64,000 nt of DNA, taken from positions 17,467-81,466 of the forward strand of contig JABVXV010000285.1 of assembly GCA_013365325.1 (NCBI GenBank). The letters run 5' to 3'. Below, piece after piece: positions 53,150 to 64,000 of this stretch. The stretch is from Dipetalonema caudispina. Its lineage: Eukaryota; Nematoda; Chromadorea; Rhabditida; Onchocercidae. A program made the translations under genes and the position numbers. The notes under the pieces are model-generated. The model saw only the letters and a program-made list of their open reading frames with translations. It was not told where the DNA came from and made no database searches. Position 1 is the first letter of the stretch; the number at the start of each line of letters is the position of its first letter.

Positions 53150-54825
53150 GATAAATAAGTAACCAATTCACAGAAGGAAAAAATTAATGTTTTAATTGAA
53201 AAAATATGAAACAACCTAATTGTTTTGTAATCATTTTTAATTTCACTAATTTTTTTGCTCTTTTTTTGAAAAATTAACTATTAAATCATGGTTATTTCTT
53301 CCTAAAGTGGTCATAGTAAATATCCTTATTATTAATTGTAACAATACTGTTTGATGGCTAACAATTTCATTAAAATCATAGTAAGTTTTTCATTCTGCTA
53401 CCATTTAAGAAATAAGCTTGGAAAATTCTTATTAACAGTTAAAACAATTCATGATATCAAAAAAATACCCTATCATATGGAAAAATCAGGTTCGGTATAA
53501 TTTCAAGTATTTTTCTTTTTTAAATTCAACCTTTTAAAAAACTGAACTCTGCAAAAGTGTATGTTAAATGGTTAAAATAGTAATTAGTAATCCAAAAGGG
53601 AAAAAATTTCAGTGAAATCTGAATAGTTGAATAATCTGATATAATTTATCTTGCAACTTTGACAGCAACTATTTGTTGTAACTCAATTTCAAGTAATAAA
53701 TTACAAAACTTCAATTGAAATCATTTATAAAATTTTATCGCTTGATTAGTCTATCATAGCTTCGAATGATCCGAAGATATGAATTTGACACTTTTGTTTT
53801 GTTATTGTTTTTCATAAAGCTATTATTTAAGTTAAAAAGCTAAAATGAAATTACATAAAAATTCGAATGAGCAAATCCGTAATAACAAGAAAAATTTAAC
53901 TTATTCTGATAAATATTCTATAATTTGTTTAAATAATAAAACCCATAAACTTTGTTTTTACATATTAATTTTTATTTTATTTTTTTGATATAAATTGAAA
54001 TTTATATAAATCAGCACTTTTCTACAACTTTTTAACCAAAAATTTTCTCCAGCGATATGATCCATAAATAATAAACAAGGAATTTACATCATAAGCCTTA
54101 TAAAATTTAAATTGCACTTCTAAATTTTTAAATTTTGCTTCAGTTATATTTCTTGGATCATTTTGCAATAAAATTTAAAGAGTTACAGTACAGTTCGCCA
54201 AACAATGATAACATTCATGCATTGAGTTGTAAATTCTAAGTTTCAAGGAGTGAAAAATAATACTGCTCAAATTAGAAAGGAAAAATTCAATATAAAATTT
54301 TAAAAAATCTAATATAAAATAATATATCATCCATTCCAAAGGATAATCTATTCCGTTTTTATATTATTTGAATTTTTTTCCCGCAAGTCAAATTGCTGAA
54401 AATTGCAAATACTGAAATTATTCTGACTATTCAGCAATAAGCTATTGGGCTGATAGCAAATGGTTGACAATTATCGAATTTTTGGTCGCTAAACTTTCTT
54501 TAAGTTTTTGAAATTTAGGGAACTGTGACAATTTATTTTTTTTATTTCGAAAAAATTGGAGAAATAAAATGATATGATGAAAATTAGAAACCATTCAAAG
54601 GCCATTGATATTTTAAGTTGGAAATTTGAAAAAAATTTCAAGTACTACAGAATTAGTCATATAAAGTGTTTTTTTTCAAATTCTAAAAATCAAAAACTGT
54701 CAACACATCAACAGTAAGAGGAAAGTGTTGAAATGACGACTGTTTCATTATATCGTAATTCAAGCACCACCGAATTTCCTTTTTCAATTTCGATTTTGAA
54801 AGCAAAATTCTTGTTTAATTTTTAA

Positions 54826-54906
54826 ATGAAAATTTAATGTATATTATATGAAAATTTAATGTATATTATATGAAAATTTAATGTATATTATATGAAAATT
54901 TAATGT
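54826..54906. repeat. 22-bp tandem repeat, 3.7 copies
   Basis: Identical units of ATATTATATGAAAATTTAAT plus GT start at 54841, 54863 and 54885, preceded by a partial copy. No differences between copies, so recent expansion is likely. Confidence 0.95.
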
Positions 54907-55392
54907 AACTGATTAAATTTAAGCGAACAGTTCGTTGCAATTTAAATTTTTTGGATTCAATTGAATAGCCTATCAGAAATTTAATAGAACAGATTATGGT
55001 AACTTTGATAAAATAACTTATTAAAAATTTAATGAAAGTGCTTATTGCAATGTCCCTTCTAAGCAAATCTTGTTAGAGCTAAAAATGCACTCAAAATTTC
55101 ATGCAAACCGCTGCAGATATAATATGCAATATCAAAAAACATTTGATTTTGCTAAACAGAAATCTGAAATAATTATATATTGGAAATTCAATAAATTTTT
55201 TGCATTTCATAATTTTTTTGTTGTTGAAATTATGCTAAATCTTTACTTTTTTGCCCTTAAGAATTGTTTACTTTTGTAGCTATTCTTGCGTTTATGATTG
55301 TTGGAACTTTCATTGCTTCAATAAATAATTTCCCATTCAAAACCTAAAAAAAAAAAAAAAAAAAAAAACTGCGCGCTAACTATTGAATACAA

Positions 55393-55670
55393 ATCAAAAT
55401 ACTTAATTGGGGAAACTATGCACTAAATTACATATCGAATACCAATTAATCTATCAAAATATTTAAATAGGAAGACTATATACTGCCTTATATATTGATT
55501 CTTATACCAAAATACTCAAATAGGAAAAATACTGAATACTAATTGTTGTGCCAAAATATCTAAATAGGAAAACTATGCACTAAATTACATAATGATTAAT
55601 CAGTATTTTATCAAAACACTAAATCGGATGCACTGCTAACTTATTTATCGACTGTTAATTAATGTACTAA
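55393..55670. repeat. Degenerate minisatellite of about 60 bp, five copies
   Basis: The word CAAAATA-YTYAAATAGGAAAA starts near 55395, 55455, 55508, 55552 and 55612, usually followed by CTATGCACTAAATTACAT. Spacing varies from 44 to 60 bases. Confidence 0.8.
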
Positions 55671-57575
55671 AATTGAGCATTAAAATTATAAACCAGACTT
55701 TATTGCCTTTTTTTTGCCTGTGATATGTTATTGCTTGATTCAATAACAAATATAGCGATTCAAACTTATTGGAGAAAGATTGTGAAATTTAATCCTTCTC
55801 TAAAGTTTCACAGAGCTAAAAATAAATTGGCAATTCGGTTAAGAACTGAAGAAAAAGAAGGTAAAAGGGACAAATAAGGAGACAATATATATATTTTAGA
55901 CATATGTTTTTATTTCTAAAATTATTTTAATATTTTATTAAATTTACTAATACCTAAAAAATTAGTTCAACATTGCTTAATGGTATACATTAGCAGGAAA
56001 TGAAAAAAGATAGGACATTGTTTTTTATATTTTAAGATAGCAGAAAATGGAGACAGAAAAAAGGATTAATTTAGTTTGGTGTCTAATTACATTAGAGGAA
56101 TTTTTTCAGATTCAACTGGTTTATGCTACCCTTTCATGCCTTTTCCTCTATTGTGAACCATCCATTATTTCAAATTAAATGATAATTTGCAAAATAATAT
56201 CATATATGGTAGAAAACAACAGTAGTGAATTTTTCAATTAAAATCACAATAGTGGTAGTAGTAAGATTTCAGAATTTAAATAGTAAGATTTCAAAATTCT
56301 AATTAACATGCAAAAGTATGCAGCAATAATAATTTATCCTTTTTTCTTTCTTGTCCTTTCACTCCTAAAAATTACAAACTCATTCAATTCCTTTCAGTGA
56401 ATAGGCTAGAGTTGATGATGAACTTTAATAGGACATTCTCACTTATTCAGTCCTTACCTTCCTTCAGGGTAAACTGATAAGTAATGAGAGAAACTAGCTT
56501 GCTGAAAAGCAAACTATGAAGATTACATTTAGATGGAAATAGAGAAAATTTTATAAATTTAGTAAATAAGAAGATTATCTTCGCCTTTATGTTTTGTTTC
56601 GCTAAACAATTTTAGGCCTATTTGAACTATTTAGCATTAATGATATACTTACCCTATTGAACTAAAATTTTAGCTCATTTTTGCTAATAGCTTTTGTCTA
56701 TAGCAATATTTTTACATTCTTGTTCTTATCTTTCTCATTTTCGAAATTTTGAAAAGCACACATCCATCCTTTCCTCACATAATCATAAATCTTCTGGAAG
56801 ATGCTATGCTCTTCACGTTTCAACCACAGCATCATTCGTAAACTGCACCTTTAAATTTCCAAACCATTACATTAGCTGCACCTCCAAGCTTATATGCTAC
56901 TGCTCATTTCTATTATTTTAAAACAATTTTGAAGCCCCAATCTTTATCCCTTTTTTATCTTACCGATTTTGATGATAGTTGTACTTTTTAAAAAAAGAAA
57001 ACTCACCACTTTTAATTCAAACTAAATTAATGTATGTTTCGATGATGCATTCTATAAAGTTAATAAGCAAGCAAAAAAAAAATAAATGGATAAAAGTCAT
57101 TATCGTTCTTGATGCAAAGGGAAAGGCTTGCTTATCATTTCTCATATTATTTTGTTTATTTCGAATTTAATCAAAAAATTCCCTTCTTAACAAATATTTC
57201 TTCTTATAGCTATTCAATTTGAATATCTTATCTTAGAATTGTGATTTATTTTAAGAGAGAAATAAAATGGAATTCCAATTCGAAACTTCAAATAAGCCAA
57301 TAATTTCATCATTATGCATAACTGCTAACAATAGTACCATTTCATTTTCAATTATCCAACAATGACTCAACCAATCAATATTTCTGGCTCATTTTGATGT
57401 ATTAATTTTGGCTCACTTACGAACAATTAACAGAAGCAAACTGAGAGCTAAAAATTGCTATGAATGCTATTACTTTTTTCTTGGTTTTTTTTCCTAAAAG
57501 TATCAATTCTCATCTGATTCTCTTAGTTTGAACAACAATATCCGCAGAATTTTTTTTTTTTTTTTTGTTGCACTA

Positions 57576-59333
57576 ATGGAGTATGATCATGAACCGCGGT
57601 ATTGTTTTCAGCTGGTACCATTACAGGTAAGCTTTCAATTAATGTTCGTTAAAGCTAACTTACAAAAATTTTTACCATATAGCTATGTTTGTTGGAAGTT
57701 GTATTTCTTAAAATACATCTATCTATCCTTAGCTATAAAATTTGGCAACAACTATAGATCAGCTAAGTAACTAACCTAAATGATTAGAAATGCTACATTT
57801 GTAACGAGAATTTATATGGCTACAATTGATGTTTATGTCTTTAGCGTAAAATTAATTTGAGCATACTAAATAAATAACTTAATTTCTGCGTATGATATAA
57901 GAGAGATTACCATTAGCTAGCAGATATTGCAAAATGCAATTCATTAATATTTGCTAATATCAGTTCATATCAAAATTGATAATTGATACAGTATAATGTT
58001 GAAAAATAATGCATTACAGATTTGTTGCAAATTAGTTGTTATCGGTGATATTCTTATTCATTTACTTATTTGCGGATTTTTTATCAAATTAGCAACATTT
58101 GAAATGATTTTTATACCATTTGGTGTTGCTCAACTGATGTTGACCATCTTATCTATATTATTTTATATTGGTATTGTAAATGAATCGGATAAGTTCATGA
58201 TACCGATGATCGTTGCTAAAGTATGCTTGTTGCATAATATTATTCATATTGAAATTTATGAAGCAAATATGAGAAGTTTGACGGAAATTTAAAAATGAAA
58301 AAGAAGTGTAGTTACACATAAGAGAGCGCGAATATTTTTGCAATAATTTTGAAATAATTCCAATATTTGTTGCAAGTTGTAAAAAGTCATTTCTTTTTAG
58401 TTTTAAAGTTTGAGGATGAGAATGCTAGAAGAAAAAATCAAACTAATTTTAAATAGGAAAAAGAGTGGTTTTTTTGGATACATATTTTGAGGGATTTTGA
58501 ACACTATTTGATAAAAAATTATATCAAATAAAAGATATTCAATCATCTCTCAATAAGTTATGTTGCACAGTTTTTTCCACCAATGAATAATCTCTAAGAG
58601 AAAACTATTTGTAAAGTTTGTACAAGTCGCTAACAATCATTTCGTGTGAAAAAAATCTAAATTCAGCTATCCTAGGTTGGAATTCTGGAAGGTAACTTAA
58701 TATAATCGGGAATGAACAAATCAGTAGATCCTTGTTTTTCCTATATCAGGACTGATAACTATAACTTAATCAACCGATAGTAATTTTCTTATCAAAAGAC
58801 TTGAAAATTTTCAGATAATAACGATATTAATAGTTGGTACTGTGACGATTTTAACGTGGATTGCATTTGCACTGTCACTATTTTTACTAATTCATCTTGA
58901 AAGTCCAATCAGTAATGCTTCCATGTTTTTTTTTTTTGCAGAAATATTTTTAAATCATATGGATTTTAAAATGTCCAATAATTACTATCAAAAGTGATAA
59001 GATTTGTTCCATTGATTTCTTTAATTAGTAATATATGAAAATACATTTTAAAAAAATGTAGCGATTTTAAATGTCTATTCAATTCAGGTAATTCAATAAG
59101 ATTCTCCATAAATTTTAAAATCATATATTGCAGAAAGGCTATCAACCTCAAAATACTTAGGATTGCAAAGTATTGCAATGACAGTATGTTTGATACTATT
59201 GATAATGGAAGGATCTATCATACATGCCGGATACAAACATGTTAAACGGCAAATGGATCAGAAAAATGTCGACGACGAATTCATACCATTTGTGAACAGT
59301 GGTAATTTGACAATGAAACCGACTGCTGTATGA
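57576..59333 (+). CDS. Small four-pass membrane protein, family not recognised
   Basis: Four phase-matched exons (57576-57626, 58020-58220, 58815-58924, 59138-59333) give 185 residues. Four hydrophobic segments are visible: about 22-41 (LVVIGDILIHLLICGFFIKL), 46-70 (MIFIPFGVAQLMLTILSILF onward), 85-112 (IITILIVGTVTILTWIAFAL onward) and 128-150 (AMTVCLILLIMEGSII). The N-terminus MEYDHEPRYCFQ is short and polar, and the C-terminal tail is polar and charged, so both ends probably face the cytoplasm. The layout resembles small nematode tetraspan proteins, but there is no tetraspanin CCG motif. The third exon ends ATG with donor AT|GTTTTT and the fourth needs acceptor CAGAAAG, both rather weak. 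AATAAA occurs about 140 bases after the stop. Role unknown. Confidence 0.7.
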
Positions 59334-59739
59334 TAATATTTTTAATTCATTTCTTATAATTTGTTTAACAAACGTGAAATTATCCGCCATAATTTTCAAA
59401 TTATTTATTCTGAATAATATTTTGTTTAAAAGATGTTTATTATTTATGACAAAAAAAAATTCATTGTTACCAATAAATAAATATAACAATACAGTCTTAA
59501 TGTATTACAAGAAGGATCTTCTCCTATCTGTTAATGAATAAATTTGGAATAAATATCGTTGCAATCATATTAGCTAGTGAAAATAATTAAATATTGGGCT
59601 AAATTATTAATTGAATGAAATTCCCTAACACTTTGCAATGCATCCTCTCTATTTACATGTAAGTATTTTAACAGTACACCGGAAACATGTTAAAAATATA
59701 ATTCGAAATGCTTGGATAATATTAATAATTTAAGCAAAT

Positions 59740-60121
59740 TTATGCAGCTGTTTGTAAAAAATCCATTGATGGAAAGTTTTCATCTATATGTTCGATCATC
59801 TTCACTAAACTGTTTTTTCGTAATTGTTGTATCATTTGCGCAGATGGAACAATGTTGAAATTGTTATTCTCAACGTAGATTTATTCCAAAGACGAAATCG
59901 ATCCTTGATGGTATTTAAGCATATTTCACTTTTTAATATCGTAAATTAGTTGACTGAAGAATTTTTTTCAAACAACTTATTAAGCTACAAATCATATTCA
60001 AGTAATTTCAACTGAGTAGCAGATAATGATAATTGAAAACGGAATGCTTGACAGAAACATACCTGATAAAATTGGGCTTCAAATTTAAAACAATGAGATG
60101 ATCAGGAAAAGAGAGCTTCAT
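59740..60121 (-). CDS. Leucine-rich-repeat-like exons, gene incomplete or decayed
   Basis: On the minus strand an open frame at 60121-60063 reads MKLSFPDHLIVLNLKPNFI and ends at a strong donor (AG|GTATGT). Another at 59880-59740 reads IYVENNNFNIVPSAQMIQQL, then RKNSLVKMIEHIDEN, and ends in a stop. Both fit the LxxLxLxxNxF/I spacing of leucine-rich repeats. I could not join them in phase; small linking exons around 59890-60060 are possible but ambiguous. It may be the 3' end of an LRR gene or a relic. Similar short open pieces (60171-60250, 60355-60420) occur further upstream on this strand. Confidence 0.3.
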
Positions 60122-60745
60122 TTTATATCAACTAGAAGTTCTGATTGAAAATCTGACCAGGAATTTAACTTTTTAGTTCGTCAACAATCATCTTCTTCAA
60201 AAACTTTAACTTTTATATGGTAAACAATTTTATGCGCCAATTTAACAGATAAAAGTTGAAATGTAAGGTGAAAATATCACTGAAAACTGATTGATAAGTA
60301 GGAAAAGATAAAATTTGGCAGGAACTAAATTAAATTGGCATATCTAAAACTTCTTGCTCTACTTTATCCTTCTATTCAACTTGGATAAACGTGAACCAAA
60401 CCTGTTAACTTTCAAATTCTTGCATGTGTTGATAAATAATGTAAAACATAGTAATGTCATGACTATGTAAAAGATGGTGGCTAAACTGAAAAAATGAAAA
60501 ATTTAATTTGTAATTGATGAATTGGAAAATATTGCAATCTCAGAGTTAATATATATTGCTAGTGGTCAAAAACAATAATTGCTGGAAAAATTTTATTCAG
60601 TGGTCAAGAAATGCTGATGAAAAAATAGTTCCAATAACGTTCCTCAAGATAAATGCTTAACAATGGTATATAACCACAACAATCAAATTTCAGTTTTACT
60701 AAATCAATGGAAAGAAATTTTAAATTAAAAAAAATTTGCAATTAT

Positions 60746-61080
60746 GACCAGTTAATAATATGTAAATGCCCTTTTGCCTCCTTTGAAAGTGGCAAAAATG
60801 ATCAGTTAATGATGCCCATCAGTAATTAACACGCTTGTTTATTTTTAATCAGCTAAAAATGCTATAATCCATTTATCATCGTTTAGAATTGTTAAAAATG
60901 TATATCTGCCCGCTAAATGGAGCTGAAATATCTATCACTTATCAACTAAAATTACGAAAAATATGAAACAGGTTACCTCTACTTACTCATTTATTAATTT
61001 GAAGAAGATGCATTTTTTGATCGATTAATGATGCGCATGTTCATCTTTCAAAGTTGCGATCAGTTATTGATGCAGAAATA
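60746..61080 (+). repeat. Four dispersed copies of a GATCAGTTAATGATGC motif
   Basis: Variants start at 60746 (GACCAGTTAATAATATG), 60800 (GATCAGTTAATGATGCCCAT), 61019 (GATCGATTAATGATGCGCAT) and 61058 (GATCAGTTATTGATGCAG). TTTGAAAGTGGC and TTTCAAAGTTGC precede two of them, so the repeated unit is longer than the core. Confidence 0.55.
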
Positions 61081-61515
61081 TGAAATAATTGTTCAACTGT
61101 TACTTCTTATTTATCATTCAACATCTAATTTCCTTTTAATCATTGCCTCTAATTGATATGAACGACCGAATTATTTCGATCTCTCAACTTTTATTGTTCT
61201 CAAGAATGATTGAGTTAAATTTATTTAGATTGGAATAAAGCAAAAATAATTTGTTAGAGGAGGGTTATTTGAGGTGATTTGAAGTGTTTGTGAAATGAAA
61301 TGAACTGAAACTCTGAAAATCCGTTCATATTTCGATGGAATAAATGTTGATGCTAATGAATGCAACTATGTAATCACATTTAATCAAGCCATTATCATTA
61401 CATATATATTTTTTTTGAACATTTCCAAAATTTTGTCAGTGTCACGGAAAAGATTTAATTGATTTCCATAGAAAAATATTTTGACTCAATGAAATTTTTT
61501 TTGGTAAAGAATTGG

Positions 61516-61637
61516 AAAAAAACAGAAGCATGAAAATTTCCATAATTCAATTTCGTTTATTTTAATAATTGTAACTTCTATGCAAACGAAGTAGAATTAT
61601 GGGAATTTTTATGCTTCCAATTTTGCTTCTGTTTTTT
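61516..61637. repeat. Imperfect long inverted repeat (about 45-bp arms)
   Basis: The left arm (61516-61558) reads AAAAAACAGAAGCATGAAAA, then TTTCCATAATTC. The complement of the right arm (61584-61637) reads AAAAAACAGAAGC, then a 12-base insertion, then ATAAAAATTCCCATAATTC. The loop is about 25 bases. It could be a decayed miniature element or a foldback RNA precursor. Confidence 0.6.
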
Positions 61638-62835
61638 AGCTTTATCAATCATAATTTGTTCACCTTAGTGTATTGGAAAATTGTTACGCGAATGAATTAG
61701 AAGCTGAGAAGCAATGGAAAAATTTTACTGTATATTATCGATATGAAGCATACATTTATGATCTTTCATAACCAGTTCTGATTTTCATAACCAAATTCTT
61801 AAACCATCTTCAATCTACAAAAAATTGGATGACGAGAAATTTGGAGAAGCTTTGAATTTAGATCAATCTGTATTTATGATCAGCAAAGAGCATAGAATGC
61901 ATCCGTTGAAAATTTTTTTTTTTTGGTTATGCTTACATATTATATATTATTTGTTTTACCTAGCCAAGAAATTTATAATATTTTAGATTTGCAATACAAT
62001 AACATAGTGATTGCACGAACTGTTTCAGAACAGTACTCAAAATACCAATCAGTCAGTATATTTGAATTTATTCGGCAGATTCATTCATTTTACCAAATAT
62101 TGACAACATGTCAAATCAGTCTTCACCGTCAATAATTTCAGAAATTGTTACACAAATTATTTGTTTTGCAATAATATCTAAATGCGCTCTTTCAAAATTA
62201 AACGTAAAAAGGAAATTTTTTCAACTTTTTTTAAAATAGATTTCTCAAGTTTTTATCTATTCCACGTGTTTTTTTCACGTTTTATCTTTCTTTTATTAAT
62301 GGCAGAATTTTGTTTGAAAATTCGATAGTTTAAATCCACCATAACATTCAACTTTAGTGTTAGTGTTAAAGGAAAGAATTTGATAGTAAAAGAAAGCAAG
62401 AGGAAAGTGAGTGAGATGAAAGAGAAAGAGAGAGAAAGGGAGGAAAAAGCAATTTCAATAAAGTAATTTGAAAATAGATAAAGTAGTAGATGATAAATGC
62501 ATCATTCTTCATTTGGCGACAATTTTTCTAGGAATTAAAAACTTTACCGATGGGAAATTTCAGCACATTTCGTCAAAATTTTGAAAATATTATCACAACG
62601 ATAGTTACTGACCATATTATTCCTATTATATTACTGTCAAAAAAGATTAAATATTATGTTAGAGAACGTTCAACGTTCTTTTAACAAAGAATTGTTCGAT
62701 TTCTGTATGTTTTCAAACTAATTTCATTCTTATTCTCATACTTCAATCAAAAGTACTTTAAATTTAATGTGTAAAAGTGCTGATAAGTTACGCTTAATAC
62801 TTCTGTAATTATAAGCGGAAAGAAAACGAACTTAC

Positions 62836-63785
62836 CACATAATAATTGGCATGTTAATGAAATTTAACCATATTCTTGCATAATTTGAGTCGGCTGGAAA
62901 ACTGTCGCGCAGAAATAAAGCATAAAAGCAATAAAGAATTTCTTCATACCAACTGAAATACTGAGGAAAAAAAATCTGAAACACTGGAAAGCTAAAAAAG
63001 TCACAAGTTACAAAAAAGCCTGAAATAAAATAGACGAAAAGACACAAATAAGAAAGGCTGATTAATAAAATAGTTTACCAAAATTAAGGTGAACTAAAAA
63101 CACGTGGAAACAATGTTAAATGATACAATTTATTAATAAGTAACGTTAACAAAGTGGCATGCAAAAGTTAATGGGAAAAAAAAAAACGCGTGAAAACAAA
63201 TAATAAAAAAACACTTGATAACTTGCATTAACAAAATAGCATGCAAGAGCTAAGGTGAGTAATAACATGTGGAAAAGATTGCTTAGTAACAAAAAAATCT
63301 AAATGAGTTATACTAATAAAGTGAATGCAAAAATTAAGGCGAATAAAAAACGTAGGAAAAAATTAATTAGTAACAAAATAACATGCAAAGCCTTCATGAG
63401 GTAAACGCCTTTTTTTTTTCCTCCATTAGTTATTTATTTGTAGTGAAAAAAAATGTTCAATCTGTTGTGATATTACGAACATAACTATTTTCCGATTCTT
63501 TTCTAAGTCATCGAACAATAATAGATGGAGAATAAGTGGTGTTGGTTTAGGATTGAATCTGTTAGAAGCAATGATATCTCGCAAACTGATTACTTACATT
63601 GATGATCGTTGGTAAAAAATTGCTGACTCAGGTTGTTCATCTTTGCATTCTCGAAGACGTTCTATTAGAAGATTGGGTGAAAAGTGTCGTTTGCATATTT
63701 GATGTACTGCAACAAATAATAGGAATCTTGATATCATTCTGTGCTTTTTCAGCATCACAAAGACTGTTTCAGCAGTTGATGGACC
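62836..63785 (-). CDS. Internal exons of an unrecognised, partly hydrophobic protein; 5' end probably beyond the window
   Basis: Three minus-strand exons join without conflict: 63785-63598 (acceptor GTGTTCAG, donor AT|GTAAGT), 63558-63486 (acceptor TTCTAACAG, donor GTTATG) and 62960-62836 (acceptor TTTTCCTCAG, donor TG|GTAAGT). Together they encode about 128 residues, beginning GPSTAETVFVMLKKHRMISR, passing CKRHFSPNLLIERLRECKDE and FNPKPTPLILHLLLFDDLEK, and ending WYEEILYCFYALFLRDSF, then ARIWLNFINMPIIMW. Hydrophobic patches (ISRFLLFVAV, LILHLLLF, ILYCFYALFL) suggest a membrane or tightly packed helical protein. I do not recognise it. The last exon has a strong donor, so coding continues left of 62836, but no next exon was found; the frame also needs exons right of 63785. 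Confidence 0.6.
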
Positions 63786-64000
63786 CTGAACACTTCTGTC
63801 CGTTCAACATTTCTCGTTCTCAGAATATAGCATGCTATATTATCACTGAAAATTATGAATATTAGTTTAATTTCTCTAACATCATAATTACTTCATATTC
63901 CATTTTGATAAGTGGTATTGTATCATTGTTGATTAATACAAAAATATTAATCTCATTTGATGGTAATAAATAACTACCACCTTATCACGAGATTATCAGT

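Larger units (their letters stand above)
42760..57570. other. Long gene-poor region with minisatellites and isolated exon-like islands
   Basis: Nearly 15 kb without a confidently assembled gene. The bulk is low-complexity A/T DNA. Items worth listing are given separately: an ATC array, a hairpin, three minisatellites, and weak coding candidates near 48.3, 48.8-49.5 and 51.2 kb. Further short open islands near 46840-47000 and 56690-56920 are not supported by splice sites. Part of this stretch may be intron of the gene ending at 41882. Confidence 0.45.
59891..62830. other. Mostly non-coding stretch with dispersed short repeats
   Basis: Apart from the LRR-like exon pieces at its left end, no gene is supported. 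A frame of about 54 codons at 61007-61162 on the plus strand (including DRLMMRMFIFQSCDQLLMQ) overlaps copies of a dispersed repeat and has no splice support. An imperfect inverted repeat lies at 61516-61637. Confidence 0.4.

Noticed and set aside
56694..56921. Overlapping open frames on both strands in an island of ordinary composition
   Set aside because: Neither strand offers matching splice sites or a recognisable motif; a decayed exon is possible but unsupported.

Overview
The window is nuclear DNA of a nematode, most likely a parasitic clade III (filarial-type) worm. It is very AT-rich, the genes are split into short phase-consistent exons by AT-rich introns, several start codons lie just downstream of good splice acceptors (as expected with spliced-leader trans-splicing), and a gene for the PDF-2 neuropeptide precursor is present. 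The species assignment is inference; nothing here fixes it. Almost every gene was assembled by hand from exons, so most coding parts are shorter than ordinary ORF cut-offs.

Layout. 1-2606 (-): coatomer epsilon subunit, 3' end cut off by the window edge. 4849-10136 (+): SH2 plus tyrosine kinase of the Fes/Fer type. 10351-11426 (-): mitochondrial ribosomal protein bL35m, tail to tail with the kinase. 13271-17762 (-): SH3BP5/REI-1-type RAB-11 exchange factor. 17.8-31.9 kb: gene-poor DNA full of homopolymers and microsatellites. 31994-34410 (-): GATAD1-like chromatin protein without a GATA finger. 37497-40483 (+): CstF-64 (cpf-2). 40815-41557 (-): a pdf-2-type neuropeptide gene, tail to tail with cpf-2. 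41882-42755 (-): terminal exons of an unrecognised gene. 43-57.5 kb: gene-poor, with minisatellites and a few weak exon-like islands. 57576-59333 (+): small four-pass membrane protein. 59.7-60.1 kb (-): leucine-rich-repeat-like exons. 62836-63785 (-): three exons of an unrecognised, partly hydrophobic protein that probably runs off the right edge.

The recognised genes are mostly housekeeping functions (vesicle coats, RAB-11 trafficking, mitochondrial translation, mRNA 3'-end formation, chromatin) plus one signalling kinase and one neuropeptide precursor. They do not form an obvious pathway or a tight operon. I found no prophage, CRISPR array, rRNA, convincing tRNA or intact transposon. The least expected content is the pdf-2 gene, the finger-less GATAD1 homologue, and two or three genes that can be spliced confidently but not named.
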